A DNA stretch of 64,000 nucleotides from Bacteroidaceae bacterium (GTDB taxonomy: Bacteria > Bacteroidota > Bacteroidia > Bacteroidales > Bacteroidaceae). Within the stretch, counting starts at the first letter, position 1. Every line of letters begins with the position of its first letter. The stretch lies in assembly GCA_017524545.1 (NCBI GenBank), contig JAFXVN010000081.1:1-64000 (forward strand), in the 5' to 3' direction. The translations under genes and the position numbers were made by a program. Positions 1-7,151 of this stretch are shown here, one piece after another. Below the pieces are notes generated by a model. It saw only the letters and a list, made by a program, of their open reading frames with translations. It had not been told where the DNA came from and made no database searches.

Positions 1-804
1 CTCTCTGTTCCCGAGATTATGACCATTATGATACTGTTCCACAATTCTGGATACCGTTGCCTGAAGCATTTCTATCTGAATGAGGTCTGCGTTAACCTTC
101 GCCACCTGTTCCCGCAGGTCGTCTCCTACAATCGCTTCGTGGAACTGGAGAAGGAGGCGGTCATACCGCTCACCATCTTTATCAAGAAGGTACTCTTGGG
201 GAAATTCACCGGCATCAGTTTCGTTGACTCCACGCCTCTGCGTGTGTGCAAGTTCCGCCTGCGCCTGAACGAAGTGAAGAACCAGCGCATCCATATCCAT
301 AAGACTTTCAAAGGCTTTGCAGTCAGAGGCAAGTGCTCGATGGGATGGTTTTTCGGTTTCAAGCTGCACCTGATCTGTAACGAAAGAGGAGAATTGCTGA
401 ACTTCATGGTTACGCCTGGCGACGTGGATGACAGGAAACCTCTGGAGAACAAGAGATTCATCGAGATGATATTCGACAAACTTGTGGCAGACAAGGGGTA
501 TATCAGCAAGAACCTCTTCCTGAAGCTCTTCGTGGACGGCATTCAGCTCATCACAAAACTAAAGAGCAATATGAAAGGTGCTCTGATGAGCGTTTCGGAC
601 AGAGTGATGCTGCGTAAGAGGGCAATTATCGAAAGTGTCAACGACGAACTCAAGAATATCGCACAGATTGAACACTCAAGACACAGGTCAGTCTGCAACT
701 TCGCTGCCAACCTGTTAGGAACTGTTGCTGCCTACTGCTACTTCCCCAAGAAACCATCAATACAGGTGGTCAGAGTACTTGATAATCAGCTTACTCTCTT
801 CTGA
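1..804 (+). CDS. IS982-family DDE transposase, 5' end outside the window
   Basis: The frame is open from the first base, so the annotated ATG at 19 is internal and the true start lies upstream. The visible part is about 267 residues, against about 290 for full IS982 transposases. The segment reading FVDSTPLRVC carries the first catalytic Asp, VADKGYIS the second, and KRAIIESVNDELK the catalytic Glu, which is the IS982/DDE_Tnp_1 layout. The protein would cut and paste its own element. The right half is intact with no frameshift, so the element may be active. It has inserted beside a decayed gene remnant that begins about 100 nt downstream. Confidence 0.9.
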   Translation, partial: LSVPEIMTIMILFHNSGYRCLKHFYLNEVCVNLRHLFPQVVSYNRFVELEKEAVIPLTIFIKKVLLGKFTGISFVDSTPLRVCKFRLRLNEVKNQRIHIHKTFKGFAVRGKCSMGWFFGFKLHLICNERGELLNFMVTPGDVDDRKPLENKRFIEMIFDKLVADKGYISKNLFLKLFVDGIQLITKLKSNMKGALMSVSDRVMLRKRAIIESVNDELKNIAQIEHSRHRSVCNFAANLLGTVAAYCYFPKKPSIQVVRVLDNQLTLF

Positions 805-880
805 TTTAATTTCGTCGAACTCACGTTATCTTAGGTCGTATCGTGCCGAACGCAAATTTTACTTTCTAAAGTAAAAAAGT
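1..880 (+). mobile_element. Right part of an IS982-type insertion sequence
   Basis: It includes the transposase and its 3' flank. A short palindrome at 857-876 (TTTTACTTT, 2 nt, AAAGTAAAA) lies after the gene and may mark the element end or stop its transcript. The left end is outside the window and I could not match terminal inverted repeats, so the right boundary is a guess. Confidence 0.5.
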
Positions 881-906
881 CAGCATAAATTTGTTTCTTG
901 TGTTAG

Positions 907-1098
907 AGGTGTCGCTTTCGGAATCGTATCTTTCATAACGAGTCTATTTGTTGGAATCTTGCTCGAGTAGAAGAAATACATGCAGACATGTTGAAAGTGA
1001 TTGGCTGGATGAATCGAGATTTGCCAGAATGGGTGAAGGCTCAAGAACGCTTTGAGACTGTTTGTGATGAGATTCGTAGGCGGATGGATTGGCAATAA
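907..1098 (+). pseudogene. 3' remnant of an unidentified gene next to the IS
   Basis: An open frame with no start codon near its 5' end runs from the stop at 904-906 to the TAA at 1096-1098. It ends in a well-formed helical segment (DLPEWVKAQERF, then CDEIRRRMDWQ) and is followed 4 nt later by a strong terminator. Gene-like composition, missing 5' end, proper terminator and IS neighbour suggest the tail of a gene cut by the insertion. I do not recognise the family. Confidence 0.45.
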
Positions 1099-1102
1099 GA
1101 AA

Positions 1103-1146
1103 AAGAGAAAGGCGGGAGCACCAAACGATGCTCCCGCCTTTCTCTT
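1103..1146 (+). terminator. Intrinsic terminator with a perfect 18-bp stem
   Basis: An 18-bp perfect inverted repeat (1103-1120 with 1129-1146, loop 8 nt) has a GGCGGGAGC core and a T-rich 3' side. It follows the truncated remnant ending at 1098 and can also work for the minus strand. Confidence 0.8.
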
Positions 1147-1180
1147 CTTTAATCCTTAATCTTTAATCCCTAATCCTGGG
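1147..1180. repeat. AT-rich low-complexity array (TTTAATCC units)
   Basis: Four degenerate copies of TTTAATCC/CTTAATCT/CCTAATCC stand between the terminator and the GH97-tail remnant. This is one arm of the AT-rich array class seen across the window. No opposite arm is visible here. Confidence 0.5.
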
Positions 1181-1181
1181 G

Positions 1182-1213
1182 TTACTTGCCCATGTCGATG
1201 CTGGCGCACCAGC
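1182..1213 (-). pseudogene. Orphan 3' tail of a GH97 glycosidase gene
   Basis: These 32 nt match 7152-7183, the end of the intact GH97 gene in this window, at 31 of 32 positions and in the same orientation. On the minus strand they encode WCASIDMGK and the stop. Upstream on that strand the similarity stops abruptly and no glycosidase sequence remains. The piece is either a deletion remnant of a second GH97 gene or a small copied fragment. Confidence 0.6.
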
Positions 1214-1251
1214 TATCATGCCGACCGAGCGGCCAGACTCCGCAACACTCT

Positions 1252-2820
1252 TTATTTTTTCTCTATGCGGCAGGTGTGTTGCTTTGTCTCACGGTCGTAG
1301 CTGATGCCGACGAGCAGGAGGCGGTCGGCATACTCGGCAACCTTGGCGGGATACTGTTTGCGGCGTATCTGTTCGATGGCTGAATCGGCATCCTTGTTCA
1401 CCTTCAGCTCAAGGATAATGGCAGGTGAATCGACATTCTTGCGCGGGATGAGCACGATGTCGGCAAAGCCCTTGCCCGTAGCCAACTCACGATGCATGAC
1501 GTAATCGTTCCGGGCATAGTAGTAGGCTATGGAGAGCACACAGGCCAGCGAGTTCTCGTCGTTGTAGGAAAGAATGCTGGTGTTCTCGTCGTGAGCCAAA
1601 TCAACAGCCCTCACCACGGCCTCCTCGTCGCCTCGAAGAGTAGCCTGGAGGAGTTTGCGTGACTGGTCAAGGGCCTCCGTGACGTGCTGCCAGTTGTTGC
1701 TTTTCACGGCGTTTACCATCTCACCAGCCACTTCACGATTGGGGATGTAGCATTCTTCATTTTTCCAGTCGTAAGACAAATATCCCAGATGGATGAGTAC
1801 CGTCAGCACATCGTCCTTGCTGCGGACGATTGACATGTCGTTGCCGAACATGGTTGGATCCACATCGCATCGCCCACCGGCCAACATGCGGATGATGTCG
1901 TCTTTCAAGCCCTCGTAATTCATCTGGATATAGTTGGCCACGGCATCGTAGGCACCCGTTGAAGCCCAGTAGCTCTCGCAGCTGTCATTATAGAGGGCCT
2001 GCATGACGCTGTTGGGATTGAACATCGACACTTGTCGGCCTATCTGGTAGCCGTCGTACCATTTTTCCAACTCGTCGAAGTCCATGCCGTGCTTCTCGGC
2101 CAGAGCGCGGACTTCGTCCTTGGTGAAGCCGAAGAACTGCGAGAGAGGTCCTGCCTTGATCATCGAGAATTCGGAGAAGTTGTTCAGTGCCGACTCGGTC
2201 TTGTATTTCTTGATGGGCAGGATGCCTGTCATATAGACGGCTGCAAATACGCGGCTGGCATTCACTTCCTTGAACATGCGGCGCAGCCATGCCACATATT
2301 GGTCCATAGCAGGAGTGCCGGGCTTGAACTCGCGGCAGATGGCATCCCATTCGTCGATGATAAAGATGAATTGTTTGCCCGTTTGCTCGAGAACACGTAT
2401 CATTGTACCCATCAAGTCGGCCGTTTCGTCAACCCTTACGTCGGGATAGGCATCAAGGATGTCTTTCTTCAGCTCGTTCTCAATATGATTTACAATATGC
2501 TCGTCATGGAATCGGGTGACAAAAGCCGTCATGTCAAGAAAGATGGCAGGATATTTGTTCAAGTGCAGCTCAAACGACGGGTCGCTGGCAATTTCCAGGT
2601 CGGCAAACAGGGAGCGCGAATCACACGACTGGTCATAGTAGGCATAGAGCATCTTGGCTGCCAATGACTTGCCGAAACGACGGCAACGCGACACGCAACT
2701 GAAACTATGCTCAGTATTTATCGTGTTGTTAATAGCGGCTATCAGCCCAGACTTGTCAACGTATTCACTGTTGCGGACTCTCTGAAACCCCGCATTTCCG
2801 AGGTTAATAAATGTTCCCAT
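1252..2820 (-). CDS. AAA-ATPase-like / PD-(D/E)XK nuclease-like protein
   Basis: This protein of 522 residues is of the Bacteroidetes type that pairs an N-terminal AAA-ATPase_like domain with a C-terminal PD-(D/E)XK nuclease-like domain (old DUF1703 group). Near the N-terminus the variant P-loop reads RRFGKSLAAKML. A Walker B-like FIFIIDEWD lies in the middle. The C-terminal part has ADIVLIP then IILELKVNK, the usual D...ExK order of these nucleases. I chose ATG 2820 over the frame opening at 2991 because the upstream frame runs through a promoter (2848-2879) and the family starts with this MGTFINLGN type of sequence. Such genes occur in many copies per genome; a defence or DNA-repair role is suspected but not shown. 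Confidence 0.85.
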   Translation of the reverse strand: MGTFINLGNAGFQRVRNSEYVDKSGLIAAINNTINTEHSFSCVSRCRRFGKSLAAKMLYAYYDQSCDSRSLFADLEIASDPSFELHLNKYPAIFLDMTAFVTRFHDEHIVNHIENELKKDILDAYPDVRVDETADLMGTMIRVLEQTGKQFIFIIDEWDAICREFKPGTPAMDQYVAWLRRMFKEVNASRVFAAVYMTGILPIKKYKTESALNNFSEFSMIKAGPLSQFFGFTKDEVRALAEKHGMDFDELEKWYDGYQIGRQVSMFNPNSVMQALYNDSCESYWASTGAYDAVANYIQMNYEGLKDDIIRMLAGGRCDVDPTMFGNDMSIVRSKDDVLTVLIHLGYLSYDWKNEECYIPNREVAGEMVNAVKSNNWQHVTEALDQSRKLLQATLRGDEEAVVRAVDLAHDENTSILSYNDENSLACVLSIAYYYARNDYVMHRELATGKGFADIVLIPRKNVDSPAIILELKVNKDADSAIEQIRRKQYPAKVAEYADRLLLVGISYDRETKQHTCRIEKK

Positions 2821-2847
2821 AACCTTATTATTATCGTGCTTTGACTG

Positions 2848-2879
2848 CAAAGGTACGAATAAGCGAGCAAAAAAACAAA
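2848..2879 (-). promoter_or_regulatory. Bacteroidetes-type promoter for the AAA/nuclease gene
   Basis: On the minus strand the -7 box is TACCTTTG (2848-2855) and the -33 box is TTTG (2876-2879), 20 nt apart. It sits 28 nt before ATG 2820, which supports that start. Confidence 0.75.
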
Positions 2880-3424
2880 TATATTTGAGCTTTTCCGTAT
2901 AGAAGTCCTTTCGGCTGTGGGGCAGAACAAATACCAGACATGACGCGTTCCCCCTCTCGCTCATGTCAATTTTTTTCTCATGCGGACGCAATTTGGCGGC
3001 TTATTTTTGGTGCGGTGGCACTTTCTAACCCCAAGAGCGAGAAATGCGCTTAAATCGAATCCGCATTGATAATGAATTAGTTACAAAGAGGCGATTTTGA
3101 GTCCCATGTCAAATAAGTATCGCGACACAACGCTTCTCTAATAAAATCAGCATATATTCTCAGAAAATACGGCATGAAGAATGGGTCAACTCCCTATGCG
3201 ACGAAAGCCAACGCCACACGCGTCGATGGCCAACACAACGTGGAGCGTTACATCTCATGGCACGGGGAGTCCGCTTTCAGCCCTGTTGAAGTGTCAAAAA
3301 ATGTCATGGTATTTCGCCTTTTCCTGCTTTCGCATTACCCCCATGAAAACTTTGTTTAAGCTCAGGATTTTAGGCAGACTTCATAACATTTTCATAGGAA
3401 TCAATGCAAATTCCCGCAAAAATG
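2880..3424. other. Intergenic region without a recognisable gene
   Basis: About 540 nt between the divergent AAA/nuclease gene and the RiPP leader. Small open frames around 3174-3360 show no family signature, so I do not call them genes. Confidence 0.5.
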
Positions 3425-3455
3425 TTTGCAGAATGAATACTTTTCCGTAACTTTG
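3425..3455 (+). promoter_or_regulatory. Promoter of the RiPP-cluster leader RNA
   Basis: TTTG (3425-3428), a 19-nt spacer and TAACTTTG (3448-3455) give a full-consensus Bacteroidetes promoter. It lies about 380 nt before the first precursor gene, so its transcript carries a long leader. Confidence 0.8.
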
Positions 3456-3766
3456 CACCGACCAAGCCAGCCAAACGGCAGGGCTAGTCAAAAACTTAAT
3501 GGAATCCTGAGGCTGAGAACTCCGTTTGTAAGGACAGCCAAAGGGAAAAGGCGTTTTCGAACGTTACTGTCTGTACTGTCAAACTTCGCAACTTTGAATC
3601 TGTACACAGCGGTAATGCAACAGAAGCGTCTGCGTGGGTAGATTATATACATTAATATATAATCGCTTGACGTGGGCTGGCTTGCGTTGCTTATCCTTGT
3701 ACAGAGGCAATGCGAAGGCCCGACAGTAAGGATAGGCGCGGAAGAATAAACTCCCACGTCTTTTTT
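3456..3766 (+). ncRNA. Structured leader RNA with predicted H-type pseudoknot and terminator
   Basis: From the promoter the RNA would hold several helices: AGCC...GGCT (about 3465-3485), GGCTG...CAGCC (about 3512-3541, with an inner TCC/GGA), and GATTATATA/TATATAATC (about 3640-3663). It closes with GACGTGGG (3669-3676) pairing CCCACGTC (3753-3760), followed by T6 (3761-3766). Inside that stem two helices interlock. 3681-3690 pairs with 3707-3717 (10 bp, one bulged G), and 3691-3698 pairs with 3728-3735 (8 bp with one G-U). That order makes an H-type pseudoknot. No protein frame fits. It is either a free small RNA or an attenuator/riboswitch-like leader for the precursor genes that start 72 nt after the T-run. 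I match it to no known family. Confidence 0.6.
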
Positions 3767-3837
3767 ATTTCCAGACCTTAACATTATTACTCACGCCGAA
3801 TTCGGGAGCAGGAGGCAACATTTAGACTTCTAACGTT

Positions 3838-4173
3838 ATGAAGAAAAATCAGAAAGATGAAAGACTCCAGTCGCGGAGGGAGTTTTTCAAAAAAGCTGCA
3901 AAAGGGGCATTGCCAATTTTTGGCACTATCTTGTTACCGAACCTACCTCATTCTATGCAGGCTTCCACCACCGATTGTAGTGTTTATGGTTGCAGCGGAG
4001 GCTGTAAGGGAGGTTGTAATTCCTCCTGTGCCTCTGGGTGTGACGGGGATTGTGATGGTGGATGCCGTTTATCTTGCATGGGTAATTGTAGAGGGGGATG
4101 TTCTACAAGCTGTTCGGGAACATGTTCTAACACATGCAAATATACCTGTGAACGAGGAGCAACGAGATTGTGA
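3838..4173 (+). CDS. CXXX-repeat RiPP precursor 1 with Tat-like leader
   Basis: This peptide of 111 residues has two parts. The leader (about residues 1-45) carries the twin-arginine-like motif SRREFFKKAAKGALP and a hydrophobic stretch (IFGTILLP). The core (about 48-105) has 14 cysteines, almost all spaced CxxxC and rich in Gly and Ser (GCSGGCKGGC, CDGGCRLSC). The periodic Cys core next to radical SAM genes fits the precursor of the system known as CXXX-repeat peptide modification. The leader suggests export by Tat after modification, as folded cargo; that is inference. The gene follows the structured leader RNA and lies 29 nt before a second precursor with a leader of the same length. A Cys-rich metal-binding or phosphorelay role is unlikely given the neighbours. 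Confidence 0.85.
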   Translation: MKKNQKDERLQSRREFFKKAAKGALPIFGTILLPNLPHSMQASTTDCSVYGCSGGCKGGCNSSCASGCDGDCDGGCRLSCMGNCRGGCSTSCSGTCSNTCKYTCERGATRL

Positions 4174-4202
4174 TTATGTTAAACACTTTTATTGTTTATT
4201 TC

Positions 4203-4508
4203 ATGAAATCTAACAAATTAAACGAAGACATTCAGTCCAGAAGACAATTCTTCAAGTCTGCTGCTAGGTCGGCATTACCTATAATCGGAATAATCGTTCT
4301 TTCTAATATACCTCAAATTGCCAAAGCAATCCCTACTCCAAACGGATGCGAAGCAGATTCTTGCTATGGAACATGCCTAATGGGATGCAAGGGGCATTGT
4401 GGTGGTTGTGATGGTGGTTGCGTTGATAAGTGTACTGGCTGTTTAAATTCATGCCGTGGAGAATGTACAGGGTCTTGTAGATTTACTTGTGCAGGATGGG
4501 AAAAATGA
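4203..4508 (+). CDS. CXXX-repeat RiPP precursor 2 with Tat-like leader
   Basis: This 101-residue paralogue of the first precursor starts at ATG 4203. From there its leader aligns residue by residue with precursor 1 (MKSNKLNEDIQSRRQFF against MKKNQKDERLQSRREFF), so an ATG at 4170 is rejected. The leader has QSRRQFFKSAARSALP and a hydrophobic run. The core holds about 13 cysteines, mostly CxxxC but with two shorter steps (CGGC, CTGC), so its pattern is less regular than in precursor 1. The stop overlaps the radical SAM start (ATGA, 4505-4508), which ties translation of peptide and enzyme together. The two cores probably give two different products of one enzyme set. Confidence 0.85.
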   Translation: MKSNKLNEDIQSRRQFFKSAARSALPIIGIIVLSNIPQIAKAIPTPNGCEADSCYGTCLMGCKGHCGGCDGGCVDKCTGCLNSCRGECTGSCRFTCAGWEK

Positions 4509-5746
4509 TAAAAAAAGTTGAAATGAGTTGGCAGTCTGGCATAGCTAAGAATATTACATTTATAGTTACAAAAGATTGCCAATTGGCTTGCAAGTACTGT
4601 TATCTTGTAGGTAAAAATGAAAAAGAACGAATGTCTTGGGATATAGCCAGGGCTGCTATTGACTATATAATTAGTCATGAAAAAGATCCAATTTTTGCAT
4701 ACGAAAGCGTTATTTTTGATTTTATTGGTGGTGAACCCTTTTTGGAAATAAACCTTATTGATAAGATATGCGACTATTTGAAAACAGAAATGTTTCGCAG
4801 AAATCACCATTGGTTCAACTCCTATCGTTTCTCATTTTCCACCAATGGGATTAACTATGATAGTGAAAAAGTTCAAAGATTTATTAAAAAAAATCATGAA
4901 CACTTGTCAATAGGTATTACTATTGATGGTACAGAAAAAAAACATGATTTGAATCGTATATATAAGAACTCCGAACATGGATCTTATAATGACGTAGCAC
5001 GCAATATTCCACTGTGGATTAAGCAATTTCCAGATGGAGGGACAAAAGTAACCATATCATCTCCAGACATTCCATATATATGTGATTCCGTATTACATCT
5101 TTATGGTCTCGGAATACATCAAGTAAATATTAACTGCGTATTCGAGGATGTATGGAAAGAAGGTGATGACAAACTCTTCGAAGAGCAGCTGATGCAGTTG
5201 GCAGATGCCATCATTGATGGGGGATACTATCAGGACTATGCCTGTTCGTTCTTCTCAGAGCATATAGGCAAACCGCTTGATGCAAAGCTGGAAAACCAAA
5301 ACTGGTGCGGAGCAGGCCGTATGCTTTCCATTGATGCTGCTGGCAACTTCTATCCTTGCACACGTTTTGCAGGATATTCGCTTCGAAGCAAGAAGCCGAT
5401 TATCATAGGCAATGTGCGTGACGGCATAGACAAAAACAAACTTCGTCCCTTCCTGACATTAGACAGGACAACACAAAGCCCCAAAGAGTGTGTCGATTGC
5501 GAGGTGGCAAGCGGCTGTGCTTGGTGTCAGGGAGAGAACTACGATGCCGCCGACACGAATACCTTTTATCAGCGGGCAACAGCTATCTGCAAGATGCATA
5601 AGGCTCGCGTCCGCGCCAATAACTATTATTGGAACAAACTCTACCGTAAGCTGGAGTTGGAAGGTGAGCGTGAGGAGTTCGAGAAGCACCGTCTGCGCCT
5701 GAGCGAAGCGAATAATAAACGTGAAGTGAAACCTGAAATCTGTTGA
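4505..5746 (+). CDS. Radical SAM/SPASM peptide maturase, CXXX-repeat target type
   Basis: This 413-residue enzyme has the radical SAM cluster motif C25-x3-C29-x2-C32 (DCQLACKYC), the GGE-like FIGGEPFLE segment, and a C-terminal SPASM domain for auxiliary iron-sulfur clusters (C268 in WCGAGRM, C329 onward in CVDCEVASGCAWC, and a last ICKMH). Such enzymes use S-adenosylmethionine to form radical-based bonds on peptides, often at Cys. The start at 4505 uses the ATGA overlap with precursor 2; an upstream ATG at 4487 would lie inside that gene. It is followed with 5-nt spacing by a second SPASM protein. Base composition changes inside the gene: AT-rich up to about 5160, GC-richer after it, which suggests a mosaic gene. 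Confidence 0.9.
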   Translation: MIKKVEMSWQSGIAKNITFIVTKDCQLACKYCYLVGKNEKERMSWDIARAAIDYIISHEKDPIFAYESVIFDFIGGEPFLEINLIDKICDYLKTEMFRRNHHWFNSYRFSFSTNGINYDSEKVQRFIKKNHEHLSIGITIDGTEKKHDLNRIYKNSEHGSYNDVARNIPLWIKQFPDGGTKVTISSPDIPYICDSVLHLYGLGIHQVNINCVFEDVWKEGDDKLFEEQLMQLADAIIDGGYYQDYACSFFSEHIGKPLDAKLENQNWCGAGRMLSIDAAGNFYPCTRFAGYSLRSKKPIIIGNVRDGIDKNKLRPFLTLDRTTQSPKECVDCEVASGCAWCQGENYDAADTNTFYQRATAICKMHKARVRANNYYWNKLYRKLELEGEREEFEKHRLRLSEANNKREVKPEIC

Positions 5747-5751
5747 CCGCT

Positions 5752-6741
5752 ATGCTGCAATACCTTATTATACTATTGGATAGGACGAGTACATCGTTCT
5801 GTCACTACAACCTCACCCCCAGCCCCTCAGACCCCCCAACCCCCTTTAGGGGGAGGGAACGGAGCAGGGAACTTATTTCACTTGAAACATTAAGGCAGGG
5901 CATCCGCTTCGGCATGATGGAGAACCTGATGATTCAGTATGTCTATCCAGATTGTGAGTTGCCTGCGGAGTATGCGGAAGTGATAGAAAGCATCGACCAC
6001 TCGAAGATTAAAAGCCTCCCCCTTACCCCTCCAAAGGAGGGGAGAACGGATACCGACGTGTGGGTAACGGAAAGCATCAAGGACATCAAGGCAGAGGTGC
6101 CAGTCGTATGGCGAACAGACAAGCAGAACCTCTTCGATAGCGAGGCAGACATCATTAAGGCTTTGGAGAATGTGCCAAGGTTAAATGTTGTATTAACGGA
6201 TGTTGAGTCTTTCACCGACGAGGACTTTGCCGCATACAAGTCTTTGCTTGAAAAGCTGTCGAAAGCCATCGAGCAAATGTATGTCAATGGAAAGGCCCCG
6301 CAGCTGAACCTGCTTACTGACCGCATGATGCTCCAGAAGATGAACAATTGCGGAGCTGGCGACACGACTATCACGCTTGCACCCAATGGCAAGTTCTATG
6401 TCTGCCCTGCTTTCTATTACGAAGACGAGAAGGATAGCGTAGGCGACCTTGAGCATGGGCTTGACATCAAGAACAAGCAGCTCTACAAATTGGAGTATGC
6501 TCCAATCTGCCGCCATTGCGATGCCTACCAATGCAAGCGATGTGTTTGGCTCAACCGTAAAATGACTTTGGAGGTGAACACGCCGAGCCACGAGCAATGT
6601 GTCTTGGCACATCTGGAACGAAACGCCTCGCGGGAGCTTCTACTAAACATCCGCAAACACGGAAAATTCCTGCCGGAGCAGGAAGAGATTAAAGAAATAG
6701 ATTATTTAGACCCCTTTGACAGAAGAGACACATGGCAATGA
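5752..6741 (+). CDS. CXXX-repeat peptide maturase (SPASM-type partner)
   Basis: This 329-residue protein lacks the CxxxCxxC radical SAM motif but ends in a SPASM-like Cys set (NNCGAGDTT, YVCPAFYY, ICRHCDAYQCKRCVW, EQCVLAH, about residues 198-290). It fits the partner maturase found beside CXXX-repeat radical SAM enzymes. The first residues (MLQYLIILLDRTSTSFCHY) fit the family start, so ATG 5752 is preferred to the TTG at 5743. Two GC-rich palindromes sit inside the gene in frame, coding TPSPSDPPTPFRGRE at about residues 21-38 and LPLTPPKEG at about 88-97. Neither breaks the frame. The end overlaps the next gene by ATGA. Confidence 0.8.
   Translation: MLQYLIILLDRTSTSFCHYNLTPSPSDPPTPFRGRERSRELISLETLRQGIRFGMMENLMIQYVYPDCELPAEYAEVIESIDHSKIKSLPLTPPKEGRTDTDVWVTESIKDIKAEVPVVWRTDKQNLFDSEADIIKALENVPRLNVVLTDVESFTDEDFAAYKSLLEKLSKAIEQMYVNGKAPQLNLLTDRMMLQKMNNCGAGDTTITLAPNGKFYVCPAFYYEDEKDSVGDLEHGLDIKNKQLYKLEYAPICRHCDAYQCKRCVWLNRKMTLEVNTPSHEQCVLAHLERNASRELLLNIRKHGKFLPEQEEIKEIDYLDPFDRRDTWQ
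5811..5866. repeat. GC-rich palindromic element, in frame in the maturase
   Basis: A C-rich run, an AACCCCCTTTAGGGGG core palindrome and flanking purines form the element. It adds about 18 residues to the maturase near its N-terminus without a frameshift. Confidence 0.75.
6014..6047. repeat. Second GC-rich palindromic element in the maturase
   Basis: CCCCTCC AAA GGAGGGG core. It adds about 11 residues (LPLTPPKEG...) in frame, 150 nt from the first copy. Confidence 0.75.
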
Positions 6742-7013
6742 CTAAGAAACTTGTTGGGCTAGTGACACCCGAAGAGCGTACGGAGATTCAGACGCTCTTT
6801 GAACGTCGCAACGGATTGAATGAACTGGCAAAGATTCTCACAGCAGATAATGCAGAGCTGTATGAGAAGCTTGTAAAGGACATGGGCGAGACAGGCAGGA
6901 AGTTCCAGAGCTGGTGGGACAATATGGCACAGAAGTACCAATGGGAATCCGCAGAAGGCGGCAATTGGGAAATCAACTTCGACACCTGCGAGATATACCT
7001 TGTAAGCGCCTAA
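6738..7013 (+). CDS. CXXX-repeat peptide modification system accessory protein
   Basis: A small protein of 91 residues starts from the ATGA overlap at 6738 (or 93 from ATG 6732). It opens TKKLVGLVTPEERTEIQTLF and holds a helical middle and a WWDNMAQKYQW segment. I recognise it as the short protein that accompanies CXXX-repeat maturases; a precursor-recognition role is plausible but unproven. It lacks cysteine motifs (one Cys) and has no signal peptide. It is the last gene of the cluster. No ABC transporter or leader peptidase is encoded here, which agrees with the Tat-like leaders on the precursors. Confidence 0.75.
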   Translation: MTKKLVGLVTPEERTEIQTLFERRNGLNELAKILTADNAELYEKLVKDMGETGRKFQSWWDNMAQKYQWESAEGGNWEINFDTCEIYLVSA

Positions 7014-7036
7014 TTGATAACACAAGAATAATCATA

Positions 7037-7128
7037 AAAAACAACGGATTTCACGGATTAAACGGATTTAATTCTATTGCTAATCAGCAAATATGATAAT
7101 CCGTACAATCTGTGAAATCCGTTGTTTG
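7037..7128. repeat. CGGATT-type inverted array acting as shared terminator
   Basis: The left arm has ACGGATTTCACGGATT plus ACGGATT; the right arm has AATCCGT and TGAAATCCGTTGTTT. The arms pair around an AT-rich loop. It lies between the convergent RiPP cluster and GH97 gene. The same unit recurs at 18612-18787. Confidence 0.65.
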
Positions 7129-7151
7129 TTGGCTATCCTTTGGAGGGTCGT

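Noticed and set aside
3174..3641. Small plus-strand open frames in the RiPP leader region
   Set aside because: No family features, and they overlap the promoter and the structured RNA; composition is not gene-like.
3681..3735. HDV-like ribozyme or TPP riboswitch in the leader RNA
   Set aside because: The helix order does not match the nested double pseudoknot of HDV-type ribozymes, and apart from a chance CTGAGA the TPP core elements are missing.
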